A stretch of 8,892 nucleotides of DNA from an uncultured Clostridia bacterium (GTDB lineage: Bacteria; Bacillota; Clostridia; Oscillospirales; Oscillospiraceae). The stretch is taken from contig CAMHER010000068.1 in assembly GCA_946184215.1 (NCBI GenBank), positions 1 to 8,892 of the forward strand, in the 5' to 3' direction. Both the position numbers and the translations under genes were made by a program. This document shows, piece after piece, positions 1 to 6,237 of the stretch. Each line of letters opens with the position of its first letter. The first letter of the stretch is position 1. The notes beneath the pieces are model-generated. The model saw nothing but the letters and a program-made list of their open reading frames with translations, was not told the origin of the DNA and did not search any database.

Positions 1-113
1 AAGGCCTTGGCCTCGTCCTCACTCTCAACGCAGCGGACGTGGCCGAGGAACTGAGAGCGCTTTTCGACGTATTCGCTCTCGCCCATGCCTGCGGGGACAA
101 AGTATTCAGTCAT
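1..113 (-). CDS. yigZ: YigZ/IMPACT (UPF0029) family protein, N-terminal fragment
   Basis: Only the first 37 codons are in the window; the rest lies beyond the left edge. The translation starts MTEYFVPAG and continues with EYVEKRSQFLGHV and VESEDEAKA. This resembles the N-terminus of YigZ/YvyE proteins, where a short aromatic start is followed by a (K/R)SxFxxHV motif and an acidic 'EeEA' helix. The family shares a domain with eukaryotic IMPACT, a translation-control protein; the bacterial function is not firmly settled. The ATG at 113 is preceded by GAGGAG (121-126) with a 7-nt spacer, and it overlaps the end of the acetyltransferase gene by 8 nt (106-113), so it is probably translated by coupling as the last visible operon member. 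A second in-frame ATG nine codons in would lose the aromatic start typical of the family. The call rests on a short stretch. Confidence 0.72.
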   Translation of the reverse strand, partial: MTEYFVPAGMGESEYVEKRSQFLGHVRCVESEDEAKA

Positions 114-627
114 CGTCAAACTCCTCTGCCTCCAGGGCGTAATACAGGCTTGTCCTCACTTCGCCGATTGGGGCTGTCCACTGCGCGCGGAAGCGGTAAC
201 GGAAGCCGCATTTTTCGATCACGCGGCGGGACTTGTCGTTTCCCTCGGCGTGGGCGCACCAGATCCGCTTGGCGCCGAAGGCAAAATACAGCGAGAGCAG
301 CGCCCTCACCGCCTCCGGCGCATAGCCGTTGCCCCAGAAGGGCTTCGCGATCCAGTAGCCGATCTCCCATTCGCCGTTCTCTCCTTCCGCTGTGCCCGGG
401 AAAATGCCGATGCTGCCCACCGCCCTCTCCGAGGGCGCGATCGTAACGGCCCAGGTGCGGTCATTGATCAATATTTCGCGCAGCACGTTCAGACTGTCGG
501 CCTCGCTCTCGTGCGGCTTCCAGCCCGCGGCGGGGCCGACCTCGGGGTCGGAGGCGTAGCGGTACAGGTCCGCCGCGTCGTCCTCGCGCCAGGGGCGCAG
601 GACAAGGCGCTCGGTCTCGATCCTCAT
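106..627 (-). CDS. GNAT N-acetyltransferase, RimJ/RimL-like
   Basis: The 173-aa protein is a typical length for the Acetyltransf_3 (RimJ/RimL) type of GNAT, which moves an acetyl group from acetyl-CoA to an amine, often a protein N-terminus. It opens with IETERLVLRPWREDDA (3-18), the usual beta1-alpha1 signature. The acetyl-CoA motif A region is YWIAKPFWGNGYAPEAV (91-107), where the pyrophosphate loop reads W-G-N-G-Y-A. A motif B-like N-x-x-S-x-x-V-I-E-K-C-G-F follows (130-142). The ATG at 627 is set by a perfect AAGGAGGA inside the 3' end of hflX, with a 6-nt spacer. The hflX stop and this start overlap as ATGA, and the 3' end overlaps the YigZ start by 8 nt. The substrate cannot be read from sequence. 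The placement with a ribosomal GTPase suggests, but does not show, a translation-related target. Confidence 0.9.
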   Translation of the reverse strand: MRIETERLVLRPWREDDAADLYRYASDPEVGPAAGWKPHESEADSLNVLREILINDRTWAVTIAPSERAVGSIGIFPGTAEGENGEWEIGYWIAKPFWGNGYAPEAVRALLSLYFAFGAKRIWCAHAEGNDKSRRVIEKCGFRYRFRAQWTAPIGEVRTSLYYALEAEEFDDD

Positions 628-1919
628 TCCCAGTCCTCCTTCGGCTCGACGTAGCCGGGGATATAGGCCTTGACGCGGCCGAACAGCTCGGCGGGGACGA
701 CGGCCTCGACGGCGATGCCCTCTTCGGTGTATTCGGTGTTCAGCACAGCGGCCTCCCGCTGCAGCGTGTCGATCAGCCCGGCGCTGGCATAGGGGATGGC
801 AAGCGTCACATGGCGCTTGCCGCGGCCGAGCATCTCCGAGAGCTTTCCCACCAGTGCGTCCGCGCCCTCGCCGCTTTTGGCGGACAGGCACACCACGTCC
901 TCCCCGTGGGGCAGAATGCCGAAATAGCGGTCGCACTTGTTGTAGACCCTCAGGCAGGGCGTTTCGGCTGCGCCGAGCTGGGCGATCAGCTCGTCGACCA
1001 CGCGGGCCTGTTCCTCCCATTCGGGATTGGACAGGTCGATGACGTGCAGCAGCACGTCGGCAAAGCTCAGCTCCTCGAGTGTGGCCTTGAAGGCCTCGAT
1101 CAGATGGGTGGGCAGCTTGCGGATGAAGCCCACCGTGTCGGAGAGCAGGATCTCCGTGGTCTCGTCGATCTTCAGTCGCCTGGTGGTGGTGTCAAGGGTA
1201 TCGAACAGGCGGTCGTTCGCCGGGATATCGGCGCCGGTGAGGCAGTTTAAGAGCGTGGATTTGCCTGCGTTGGTATAGCCAACCAGGCAGACCATGGGCA
1301 TGGCGTTCTTCTCCCGCCGCCTCCGCTGGGTGCCGCGCACCCGCCGCACCTCCGCCAGTTCCTCCTCAAGCTTCTGGATCTTGCGGCGGATGTGGCGGCG
1401 GTCGGTCTCCAGCTGGGTCTCGCCGGGGCCGCGGGTGCCGATGGGGCTGGAGCCGCCGGAGGCGGTCTGGCGCACCAGGTGCGTCCACATGCCCGTCAGG
1501 CGCGGCAGCAGATAGCGGTACTGCGCCAGCTCCACCTGCAGCTGGCCCTCGCGCGTGCGGGCGCGCTGGGCAAAGATATCCAGGATCAATCCCGAGCGGT
1601 CCAGCACACGCACGCCCAGCTCCTCGGAGAGCACCCGCATCTGAGAAGGGCTCAGCTCGTTGTCGAACACCGCCAGATCGCAGTCGCTGCGCTCGATCAG
1701 CTCCTTGAGCTCGCGCACTTTGCCGTCGCCGAGAAAGCTGCGGGGGTCGGGCGTGGGGCGCTGCTGGATCAGCATGGCCGCCGTCTCGCCGCCCGCAGTT
1801 TCCACCAGGGCGGAGAGCTCCTCCATCGACACCTCGCTGGAGCGCTCGCGGCTGTCCATGCTGGCCGCCGCAAGGCCCGCCAGCACGGCGCGTTCTTTTT
1901 TGTTCTCTGTATCGGTCAT
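624..1919 (-). CDS. hflX: GTPase HflX
   Basis: This is a full-length HflX (431 aa), a GTPase that binds the 50S subunit and splits stalled or hibernating ribosomes, notably under heat stress. It has the N-terminal HflX domain, with FLGDGKVRELKELI at about 62-75, VFDNELSPSQ at about 84-93, and DRSGLILDIFAQRA near 107-120. The linker SSPIGTRGPGETQLETDRR follows at about 157-175, then a charged coiled-coil helix rich in Arg and Glu. In the G domain, G1 is GYTNAGKST (214-222), the G2 region is DTLDTTT (240-246), G3 is DTVGF (261-265), G4 is NKCD (327-330), and G5 is SAKSG (346-350). No catalytic motif is missing. Two adjacent ATGs (1922 and 1919) are possible; I chose the second because AAGGAG lies 6 nt from it but only 3 nt from the first. 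The gene starts about 30 nt after the galactosidase stop with no terminator between, so it is probably co-transcribed with it. Confidence 0.97.
   Translation of the reverse strand: MTDTENKKERAVLAGLAAASMDSRERSSEVSMEELSALVETAGGETAAMLIQQRPTPDPRSFLGDGKVRELKELIERSDCDLAVFDNELSPSQMRVLSEELGVRVLDRSGLILDIFAQRARTREGQLQVELAQYRYLLPRLTGMWTHLVRQTASGGSSPIGTRGPGETQLETDRRHIRRKIQKLEEELAEVRRVRGTQRRRREKNAMPMVCLVGYTNAGKSTLLNCLTGADIPANDRLFDTLDTTTRRLKIDETTEILLSDTVGFIRKLPTHLIEAFKATLEELSFADVLLHVIDLSNPEWEEQARVVDELIAQLGAAETPCLRVYNKCDRYFGILPHGEDVVCLSAKSGEGADALVGKLSEMLGRGKRHVTLAIPYASAGLIDTLQREAAVLNTEYTEEGIAVEAVVPAELFGRVKAYIPGYVEPKEDWE
634..641 (-). promoter_or_regulatory. Strong ribosome binding site inside the hflX 3' end
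   Basis: The minus strand reads AAGGAGGA, then six bases, then ATG at 627. It lies wholly within the last codons of hflX, so its sequence is shared with the coding of the C-terminal KEDWE. It fixes the acetyltransferase start and rules out the much longer open frame that continues upstream through hflX. Confidence 0.85.
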
Positions 1920-1925
1920 CATTGG

Positions 1926-1931
1926 CTCCTT
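1926..1931 (-). promoter_or_regulatory. Ribosome binding site that decides the hflX start
   Basis: AAGGAG on the minus strand is followed by CCA and two consecutive ATG codons. Spacing is 3 nt to the first and 6 nt to the second, which favours the second ATG (1919). The difference is only one methionine. Confidence 0.7.
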
Positions 1932-1952
1932 GCAGGAAAGGTCTTCGTATGA

Positions 1953-3539
1953 TCAGAATTTGATTTTCAGCAGCTTGTGTATGCCGTCGAGCTCATAGGT
2001 GACGGAGACAAGGCCCGGCGTGTCCGCTGCGACGCGGATATTCTGCGCCTCACGCGTCTCCAGCAGGCGGCGGTAGAGCGCGCGCGTGCGCGCGTCGTAC
2101 CGCCCCATGTTGTCCGAGCAGAAAAACACGCCGCCGAAGAGCGCGTTCGCCGTGGCGAGCGTCAGCTTTTCCTCCTCCGTCAGACGAAGGTTGTCCTCCC
2201 GCAGGAAGAACACGTCGGGGTCCGAGAGAAAGGCGCGGCCGTTCAGCTGCCGGCGGAAGACGGTGTTGGAGAGGGAATGGGTGGTGGAGACGACCTCGCG
2301 GTTGGTGTGGCGCATGAGCCAGTTGTTCCTCCAGTCAAGCCCCACGTCGCAGCCGATCCGGCAGTAGTCCACCAGGCCGAAGGCGGGCATGAGCGGCACG
2401 CCGCAGCCCAGGATCAGCCTGTCCCCGCAAAGCTCGCGCAGAAACGCCATCGCCCGGCGCATGCGGCCCGCGCGCGTCTCGCAGGCGCTGCCGAAGGGGG
2501 CCGCGGCGTAGAGGAAGTCCAGCTTCACAAGATCAAAGCCCCATTCGTCCAGCACCCGGGAAAAGACCTCCTTGAGATACGCCCTCACCTCGGGATGGTC
2601 AAAGTCCAGGGCATAGAAGCCGCCCCAGTTCATGCCGCAGTGCCAGCGCTCGCCGTTGTGGCGGAAGAACCAGTCCGGGTGATGGCGGTACAGCCGTGAG
2701 GCGCGGTTGGCGGCAAAGGGGGCCAGCCACAGCCCGGCCCGCAGCCCTCTGGCGTGGATCTCGTCGGCGATGGGCTTGAGCCCCCCGGGGAATTTTCCCC
2801 GGTCCGCTGCAAGCCAGTCGCCCACATTTTCCTCCCAGCCGTCGTCGATCTGAAAGACGTCGCCCGGCTGCAGCAGCGAGGCGCAGCCGCACAGGTCCTC
2901 ATAAATCGTCCGGGCGGAGATGTTCTCATAGCGGTTGTACCAGCTGGAGTAGCCCGCGATCTTTTCTTTCGTCCGGCAGCCGACGGCCATGGCGGCAAAC
3001 CAGGCGTCGAACACCTCATCCTCGCCGCCCTCGGCAAAGAAGAGGTCGAAGGCGTGGAAATCGCCGTCGACGGCAAGGCCCTCGCAGTCGCGGCGAAGCG
3101 TCAGCTCGGCGCGAAGGGCGTCATAGCAAAAGAGGGTGTAGCCCGGCGTCTCGTCCAGGGAGGCGATCAGCCGGAATTTTTCGCCCTTGCGGAAATAACA
3201 GTAGCTCTCGCCGTGGGTGACGCCCTTTCTGTCGGGGTAATCCACGAAGTAATAGTCGCCGTAGCGGTCAACGCCGAAGTGCTCCACGCCCTTTTTCGGC
3301 AGGCCGCGCAGCGAGCGGATCCGGTCATCATAGCGATACTCCGGGCACCAGGTCCAGCTTTGAAAGCCGTTCATGAAGATCTTCTCTCCGGCGGCACAGT
3401 CCAGACGCATGGTGGCCGTGACCGCGCGCAGCGTCCCGTGCAGGGGCAGGATAATGTGCGTCTCGCCCTCTTCGGCCCTGCACGCGCCGAGATAGCTCTC
3501 TCCGTTATGCAGCTCGATCCGATAGTTCAGCTGCGTCAT
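1953..3539 (-). CDS. GH36 alpha-galactosidase (Thermotoga GalA-like, single-module type)
   Basis: This 528-aa protein is predicted to release terminal alpha-galactose from raffinose-family oligosaccharides, melibiose or galactomannan. It shows the clan GH-D plan. An N-terminal beta-sandwich region (about 1-185, with GFQSWTW at 58-64) is followed by a TIM barrel with FQIDDGWE (229-236), GDWLAADRGKFP (240-251) and GLRAGLWLAPF (265-275). The nucleophile is probably Asp341 in VKLDFLY, and the acid/base is probably Asp398 in CRIGCDVGLDW, 57 residues later. The same two motifs and nearly the same spacing occur in Thermotoga maritima GalA, as I recall it. LILGCGVPLMPAFG (375-388) and FLSDPDVFFLRED (437-449) are also shared, and a short C-terminal beta domain ends the protein. 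There is no signal peptide, so it should act on imported sugars in the cytoplasm. The ATG at 3539 has GGAG at 3548-3551, 8 nt away; an upstream ATG at 3602 lies in the promoter and is rejected. No sugar transporter or regulator is nearby. Strict alpha-galactosidase activity rather than a related GH36 activity is inference. Confidence 0.92.
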   Translation of the reverse strand: MTQLNYRIELHNGESYLGACRAEEGETHIILPLHGTLRAVTATMRLDCAAGEKIFMNGFQSWTWCPEYRYDDRIRSLRGLPKKGVEHFGVDRYGDYYFVDYPDRKGVTHGESYCYFRKGEKFRLIASLDETPGYTLFCYDALRAELTLRRDCEGLAVDGDFHAFDLFFAEGGEDEVFDAWFAAMAVGCRTKEKIAGYSSWYNRYENISARTIYEDLCGCASLLQPGDVFQIDDGWEENVGDWLAADRGKFPGGLKPIADEIHARGLRAGLWLAPFAANRASRLYRHHPDWFFRHNGERWHCGMNWGGFYALDFDHPEVRAYLKEVFSRVLDEWGFDLVKLDFLYAAAPFGSACETRAGRMRRAMAFLRELCGDRLILGCGVPLMPAFGLVDYCRIGCDVGLDWRNNWLMRHTNREVVSTTHSLSNTVFRRQLNGRAFLSDPDVFFLREDNLRLTEEEKLTLATANALFGGVFFCSDNMGRYDARTRALYRRLLETREAQNIRVAADTPGLVSVTYELDGIHKLLKIKF

Positions 3540-3573
3540 GCTTTTTACTCCTTTTCCACTGTGAATTCGGTTT

Positions 3574-3602
3574 ATTATATACGAACTCTTCCTCCTGGGC
3601 AA
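3574..3602 (-). promoter_or_regulatory. Sigma-A promoter of the galactosidase-hflX-GNAT-yigZ operon
   Basis: On the minus strand, TTGCCC (3597-3602) and TATAAT (3574-3579) are separated by exactly 17 nt. Transcription would start near 3567, giving a leader of about 28 nt that carries only the ribosome binding site. No further promoter is evident in the 30-nt gap before hflX, so this one probably serves the whole block. The T-run just upstream of the -35 box may belong to termination of the preceding gene. Confidence 0.85.
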
Positions 3603-3622
3603 GAAAAAAGTGCCGGAAATGC

Positions 3623-3658
3623 TTTGATCCCGCGCCGGAAAAGCGGCGCGGGATCAAA
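3623..3658 (-). terminator. GC-rich stem-loop after the membrane-protein gene, probable terminator
   Basis: A perfect inverted repeat pairs 3623-3637 with 3644-3658 (15 bp, loop of 6). It starts 9 nt past the stop codon of the membrane-protein gene (3668). It is unusual for an intrinsic terminator because no U-run directly follows the stem on either strand. On the minus strand, the nearest T-run (TTTTTT, 3603-3609 region) comes about a dozen bases later. It may be a weak or Rho-assisted terminator, or a 3' stabilising hairpin. It insulates the galactosidase promoter immediately downstream. Confidence 0.65.
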
Positions 3659-3667
3659 AGGGCCTCC

Positions 3668-4438
3668 TTACAGGGGCAGGAAGGCGATCAGCAGCAGATT
3701 GAGCGCGTGGCTGGCCAGGTTGGCCTTGACGAGATAGCCGACGGCGATGTCGCTGCCCTGCTCGTCGACAAGCAGAAGGAAGGCCGTGAGTTCCAGAAGG
3801 AAGGAGATAAAAACGCATAAAAAATACACGGCGTACATGCTTGGGTTGACATTGATCCAGCTGCTGCAGAAAATACTCAGCGCGCCGTGGATCACCAGGT
3901 TGATGGCCAGAAACAGCAGCCAGCTCTTTTTGTTGGTATAGCCGCTGAGGAAAAAGATCACGCCCTCGATCAGCAGAGCGGCCAGGACGCGTATGCCTAT
4001 CAAAAGCGGCGCGCGCCAGGCGGGAAGGCCGTAGCTGAGACGGCCGGAGGCATAACGCAGGGTGATGATCTCGTTGAAGCCCCGGTCGTGGAGCAGGCCG
4101 TCCGGGATCGGGATCCGCTTCTGCCCGGAGGCGTTTATCAGCAGCAGCTCGGCACCCTTGAAATCGTAGGCGTTGCCGTACCAGTTGCCGAACTGCCAGA
4201 CCGCGGCGCGATAGAGGCGGTAGGTGTTCTCCCAGGCCCGCGTTTCCCTCTCGAGGGGGACGTTGACCGCTTCGCCTTCATGCTGAATGATCACGCGCAT
4301 CTCGGTGTCTTTCGGGGCACCCAGCACCACGACCGTCAGCGTCGGGGGCTGATAGGGTCCGGTGGCCCAGATCCCGACGGGGATTGCCGCAAACAGCAGC
4401 AGCGCCAGTAAAAATGTAAGGATACGTTTTGGGAACAC
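3668..4438 (-). CDS. Five-helix membrane protein of unknown function
   Basis: I do not recognise a characterised family. The product (256 aa from GTG at 4438) has an N-terminal hydrophobic helix after a basic VFPKR start (about 6-24, signal anchor). An extracytoplasmic domain of about 115 residues follows (about 26-140), beginning with beta-rich TLTVVVLG and carrying many aromatic residues (NTYRLYRAAVWQFGNWYG). Four more helices lie at about 142-166, 172-194, 200-224 and 230-254. The helix pair with LLIEG, then KKSWLLFLAIN, loosely recalls uncharacterised clostridial membrane proteins; that is memory, not a search. The open frame continues 80 codons upstream, but the promoter at 4464-4492 lies inside it, so upstream ATGs would not be transcribed. 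Of two in-frame GTGs (4447, 4438), the second has AGGCGG 9 nt away; the first would have only 3 nt. It is divergent from the Wzz-like gene, which hints at an envelope role without proving one. Confidence 0.72.
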   Translation of the reverse strand: MFPKRILTFLLALLLFAAIPVGIWATGPYQPPTLTVVVLGAPKDTEMRVIIQHEGEAVNVPLERETRAWENTYRLYRAAVWQFGNWYGNAYDFKGAELLLINASGQKRIPIPDGLLHDRGFNEIITLRYASGRLSYGLPAWRAPLLIGIRVLAALLIEGVIFFLSGYTNKKSWLLFLAINLVIHGALSIFCSSWINVNPSMYAVYFLCVFISFLLELTAFLLLVDEQGSDIAVGYLVKANLASHALNLLLIAFLPL

Positions 4439-4463
4439 GCGTCTCACCCGCCTTTCCGTTTTT

Positions 4464-4492
4464 ACTATAGCATCGCCCATCTGCCCTGTCAA
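4464..4492 (-). promoter_or_regulatory. Consensus sigma-A promoter of the membrane-protein gene
   Basis: TTGACA (4487-4492, perfect -35) and TATAGT (4464-4469) on the minus strand are 17 nt apart. Transcription would start near 4457-4458, so the mRNA leader before the GTG at 4438 is only about 20 nt. The position of this promoter is the main argument for the short form of the protein. Confidence 0.88.
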
Positions 4493-4507
4493 GAAACCCA
4501 TGGTTTC
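4493..4507. repeat. Small inverted repeat abutting a -35 box
   Basis: GAAACC (4493-4498), a 3-nt spacer CAT, then GGTTTC (4502-4507) form a perfect 6-bp inverted repeat. It touches the upstream edge of the -35 element of the leftward promoter. The placement would suit a regulator binding site, but arms this short occur by chance and no regulator gene is nearby. Confidence 0.3.
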
Positions 4508-4600
4508 GCAAGGCTCCGGTGTGAAAACAGGCCGGAAAAAGCGCGGTGGAAAGGGTCCTGGGAGGAAAAACGCAGGCAGGCCGCGGGAGAGGAAAAAAGC
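4508..4600. other. Purine-rich, A-tract spacer between divergent promoters
   Basis: This non-coding stretch is strongly purine-rich on the plus strand. GGAAAAA recurs at 4534, 4564 and 4591, at intervals of 30 and 27 nt. The last copy sits directly upstream of the -35 of the rightward promoter, where an A-rich UP-like element or intrinsic bend could help RNA polymerase. I see no gene, riboswitch or terminator in it. Confidence 0.4.
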
Positions 4601-4629
4601 TTGAAAAGCCCCGGCGCTTCTGGTATAAT
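4601..4629 (+). promoter_or_regulatory. Sigma-A promoter (extended -10) of the Wzz-like gene
   Basis: TTGAAA (4601-4606) and TATAAT (4624-4629) are 17 nt apart, with a TGG triplet just before the -10 that makes it an extended -10 (TGnTATAAT). Transcription would begin near 4636, giving a leader of about 68 nt. AAAGCTT (4596-4602) and its mirror AAGCTTT (4634-4640) flank the promoter symmetrically. Confidence 0.9.
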
Positions 4630-4703
4630 ATTTAAGCTTTGCAGGCCTTATTGTTTTGAGAGCGCAGAACAAATACAACTATCAACGTGGGAGGAGTCCC
4701 TTT

Positions 4704-6149
4704 ATGAATGATTGCGAGATCGAGATCCGGATCGCGGATCTGTTCGCCGCCATCCTCAAGAGAGCGAAGGCCATCCTTTGCTTTGCCCTGATCCTGGCGC
4801 TGCTGGGGGCCGGCTACGGCCTGCACAAGGCCCGGAACTACGAGCGGACAGAGACGGGCGAGCTGGAGAGCGTCAAAAAAGCCGAAAAGAGCGTCGAGAC
4901 GGCGGAGGAGCAGCTGAGCCTGGCCGAGAGAGCCCTGGCCAGGTTCAACGAAGTCGAATATCCCAACGCCGAGAAAAAATATGCGCAGGCGAAGCTCATG
5001 GTCCAGCAGCGGCGGGACTATATCGAAAACAGCATCTACCAGTCGCTGGATCCGTTCAACTGCGGCGTTTCCACCCTGACCTTCTATATTGAACCTGCAG
5101 ACTCTCAGCCGGAAGTCAATCCCAACGCGCCCTGGCTCGCGCTCGACCCGCGCGCTACCATCGCCAAGGCCTGCACCCAGGTCATCTCCAGCGACGACGG
5201 GATCCTGGAAGAGGTTCAGGAGATCATGGGGGTCCACACCGAGCCTCGCTTCATCCGGGAGCTGATTTCCGCGGATACTTCCTCGGATCAGTTTGTAGAG
5301 ATCCAGGTTTACCATGAGGATGCTCAGGTGGCGGAAGCGGTGGTCGACTATCTCTTTCAGACCATTCTCGAGCGGCTTGACGGCAAGGTGGAGCCCTTTA
5401 CCGCCAGTGTCATCAGCCGCTTCACCGGCTACGACGTGCTCTGGTATATGAACGACAGGCAGATCGCAAACGAGGATGCGCTCTTCGCCGCTGAGAATGC
5501 GCTGACGGAAGCGGAGGTCGGCCGCCAGGCCCTGCTTGACGACGGCATACTCAAAGAGCAGGCTGTCGCGGACGCAGAGAACGCCCTTCACAAAGCGGAA
5601 GGCGATCTGCAGACCATTCGTATAAAGACGCAGTATCCCGCCCTGCTCTATGCAGTGCTCTTCCTGGCTGCCGGTTTTCTTCTCGGCTGCTGTGCGGCTG
5701 TGGTCATCGGGGTTGTAAGCAGCAGACTGCAGAACCAGAGCGCCGCCCGCGGCCGCTATTCCTTCCCGGTCCTCGGCGTCCTGTCGGGCGGGAAAAAGCG
5801 CTGGTTTGCCAAAACGATCCGCAGGCTTGAGGGCGATCCGGAAGCGGATCGCGAGAGCTCCGCCCATGTCGCCGCGCAGAACGTCCTGTCGCTGGCAGAC
5901 GGGAAAAAGGCCTGTCTGATCTCATCCCTGGGCAGCGGCGCGGCAGAGGATTTCGCGCCGTATCTGAACGGGAAGCTCGCCGTCTGCGGCGATATCCTGC
6001 GCGATCCCGCGGCCGCAAAAGCTCTCGCCGGGTTTGACAGCGTCGTGCTCGTCGAAGAGAGAGGGACCTCTCTCCTCGATCAGATCGACGGCGAGGTGCA
6101 GCAGCTCCATGCGCTCGGCAAGGAGATCCTGGGCATCGTCCTGCTCTGA
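4704..6149 (+). CDS. Wzz/PCP-type polysaccharide chain-length protein with degenerate BY-kinase-like C-terminus
   Basis: The 481-aa protein has the layout of polysaccharide co-polymerases, inner-membrane proteins that set the chain length of capsule or exopolysaccharide. A short cytoplasmic Wzz start (EIEIRIADLFAAILKR, 5-20) leads into helix TM1 (about 22-40). A large extracytoplasmic part has predicted coiled coils at about 52-105 and 255-305, and TM2 (about 312-338) follows. The cytoplasmic tail carries FPVLGVLSGGKKR (354-366), like the PVLGvip linker of PCP/BY-kinase fusions, then a shortened nucleotide-binding-like domain. Where a BY-kinase has a Walker A P-loop, this protein reads LISSLGSGAAEDFAPYL (405-421), with no GK(S/T). 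A strand FDSVVLVEE (444-452) and a final GKEILGIVLL match the end of that fold. No C-terminal tyrosine cluster is present, so it is probably not a kinase. The ATG at 4704 has AGGAG (4692-4696) 7 nt upstream; a TTG at 4656 lacks such a site. The family call is firm, the degenerate-kinase reading is inference. Confidence 0.82.
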   Translation: MNDCEIEIRIADLFAAILKRAKAILCFALILALLGAGYGLHKARNYERTETGELESVKKAEKSVETAEEQLSLAERALARFNEVEYPNAEKKYAQAKLMVQQRRDYIENSIYQSLDPFNCGVSTLTFYIEPADSQPEVNPNAPWLALDPRATIAKACTQVISSDDGILEEVQEIMGVHTEPRFIRELISADTSSDQFVEIQVYHEDAQVAEAVVDYLFQTILERLDGKVEPFTASVISRFTGYDVLWYMNDRQIANEDALFAAENALTEAEVGRQALLDDGILKEQAVADAENALHKAEGDLQTIRIKTQYPALLYAVLFLAAGFLLGCCAAVVIGVVSSRLQNQSAARGRYSFPVLGVLSGGKKRWFAKTIRRLEGDPEADRESSAHVAAQNVLSLADGKKACLISSLGSGAAEDFAPYLNGKLAVCGDILRDPAAAKALAGFDSVVLVEERGTSLLDQIDGEVQQLHALGKEILGIVLL

Positions 6150-6168
6150 AGAACAAACCGCTTTTTCT

Positions 6169-6210
6169 CCGTCCGGAGCGGCTTTTCTGGCCGCTCCGGA
6201 CGGTTTTTTT
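6169..6210 (+). terminator. Intrinsic terminator after the Wzz-like gene
   Basis: A perfect 14-bp GC-rich stem (6169-6182 with 6190-6203) has a 7-nt loop and is followed at once by seven T residues (6204-6210). It starts 19 nt past the stop codon and should end the Wzz-like transcript, so the LCP gene depends on its own promoter. Confidence 0.95.
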
Positions 6211-6237
6211 CTTAAGAATTATTCACGGGGCAAAGCC

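Noticed and set aside
628..1020. Long upstream extension of the acetyltransferase frame through hflX
   Set aside because: It is the antisense-free alternate frame of hflX, rich in Arg and Gly with no family match. The AAGGAGGA site at 634-641 and the conserved IETERL start place the true ATG at 627.
1977..2699. Plus-strand open frame opposite the galactosidase
   Set aside because: It is a shadow of GC-rich codons on the other strand. It has no ribosome binding site or recognisable domain, and the galactosidase in the opposite strand has full catalytic motifs.
3400..3670. Small leftward frame starting at a TTG just after the membrane-protein stop, where TAAGGAGG forms a Shine-Dalgarno-like site over the stop codon
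   Set aside because: The TTG and first codons lie in the 15-bp hairpin, the frame crosses the galactosidase promoter and runs into its start, and the peptide has no recognisable features. The AAGGAGG is probably chance.
2754..3737. Long plus-strand open frame (327 codons) across the galactosidase 5' half, its promoter and the stem-loop
   Set aside because: It runs through a promoter and a hairpin on the opposite strand, has Arg/Ala/Val-rich low-information sequence, and no family features. High GC content explains its length.
4632..5867. Minus-strand open frame of 411 codons opposite the Wzz-like gene
   Set aside because: The Wzz-like frame has promoter, ribosome binding site, membrane helices and terminator in register. 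The antisense frame has none of these and would start inside the coding region.
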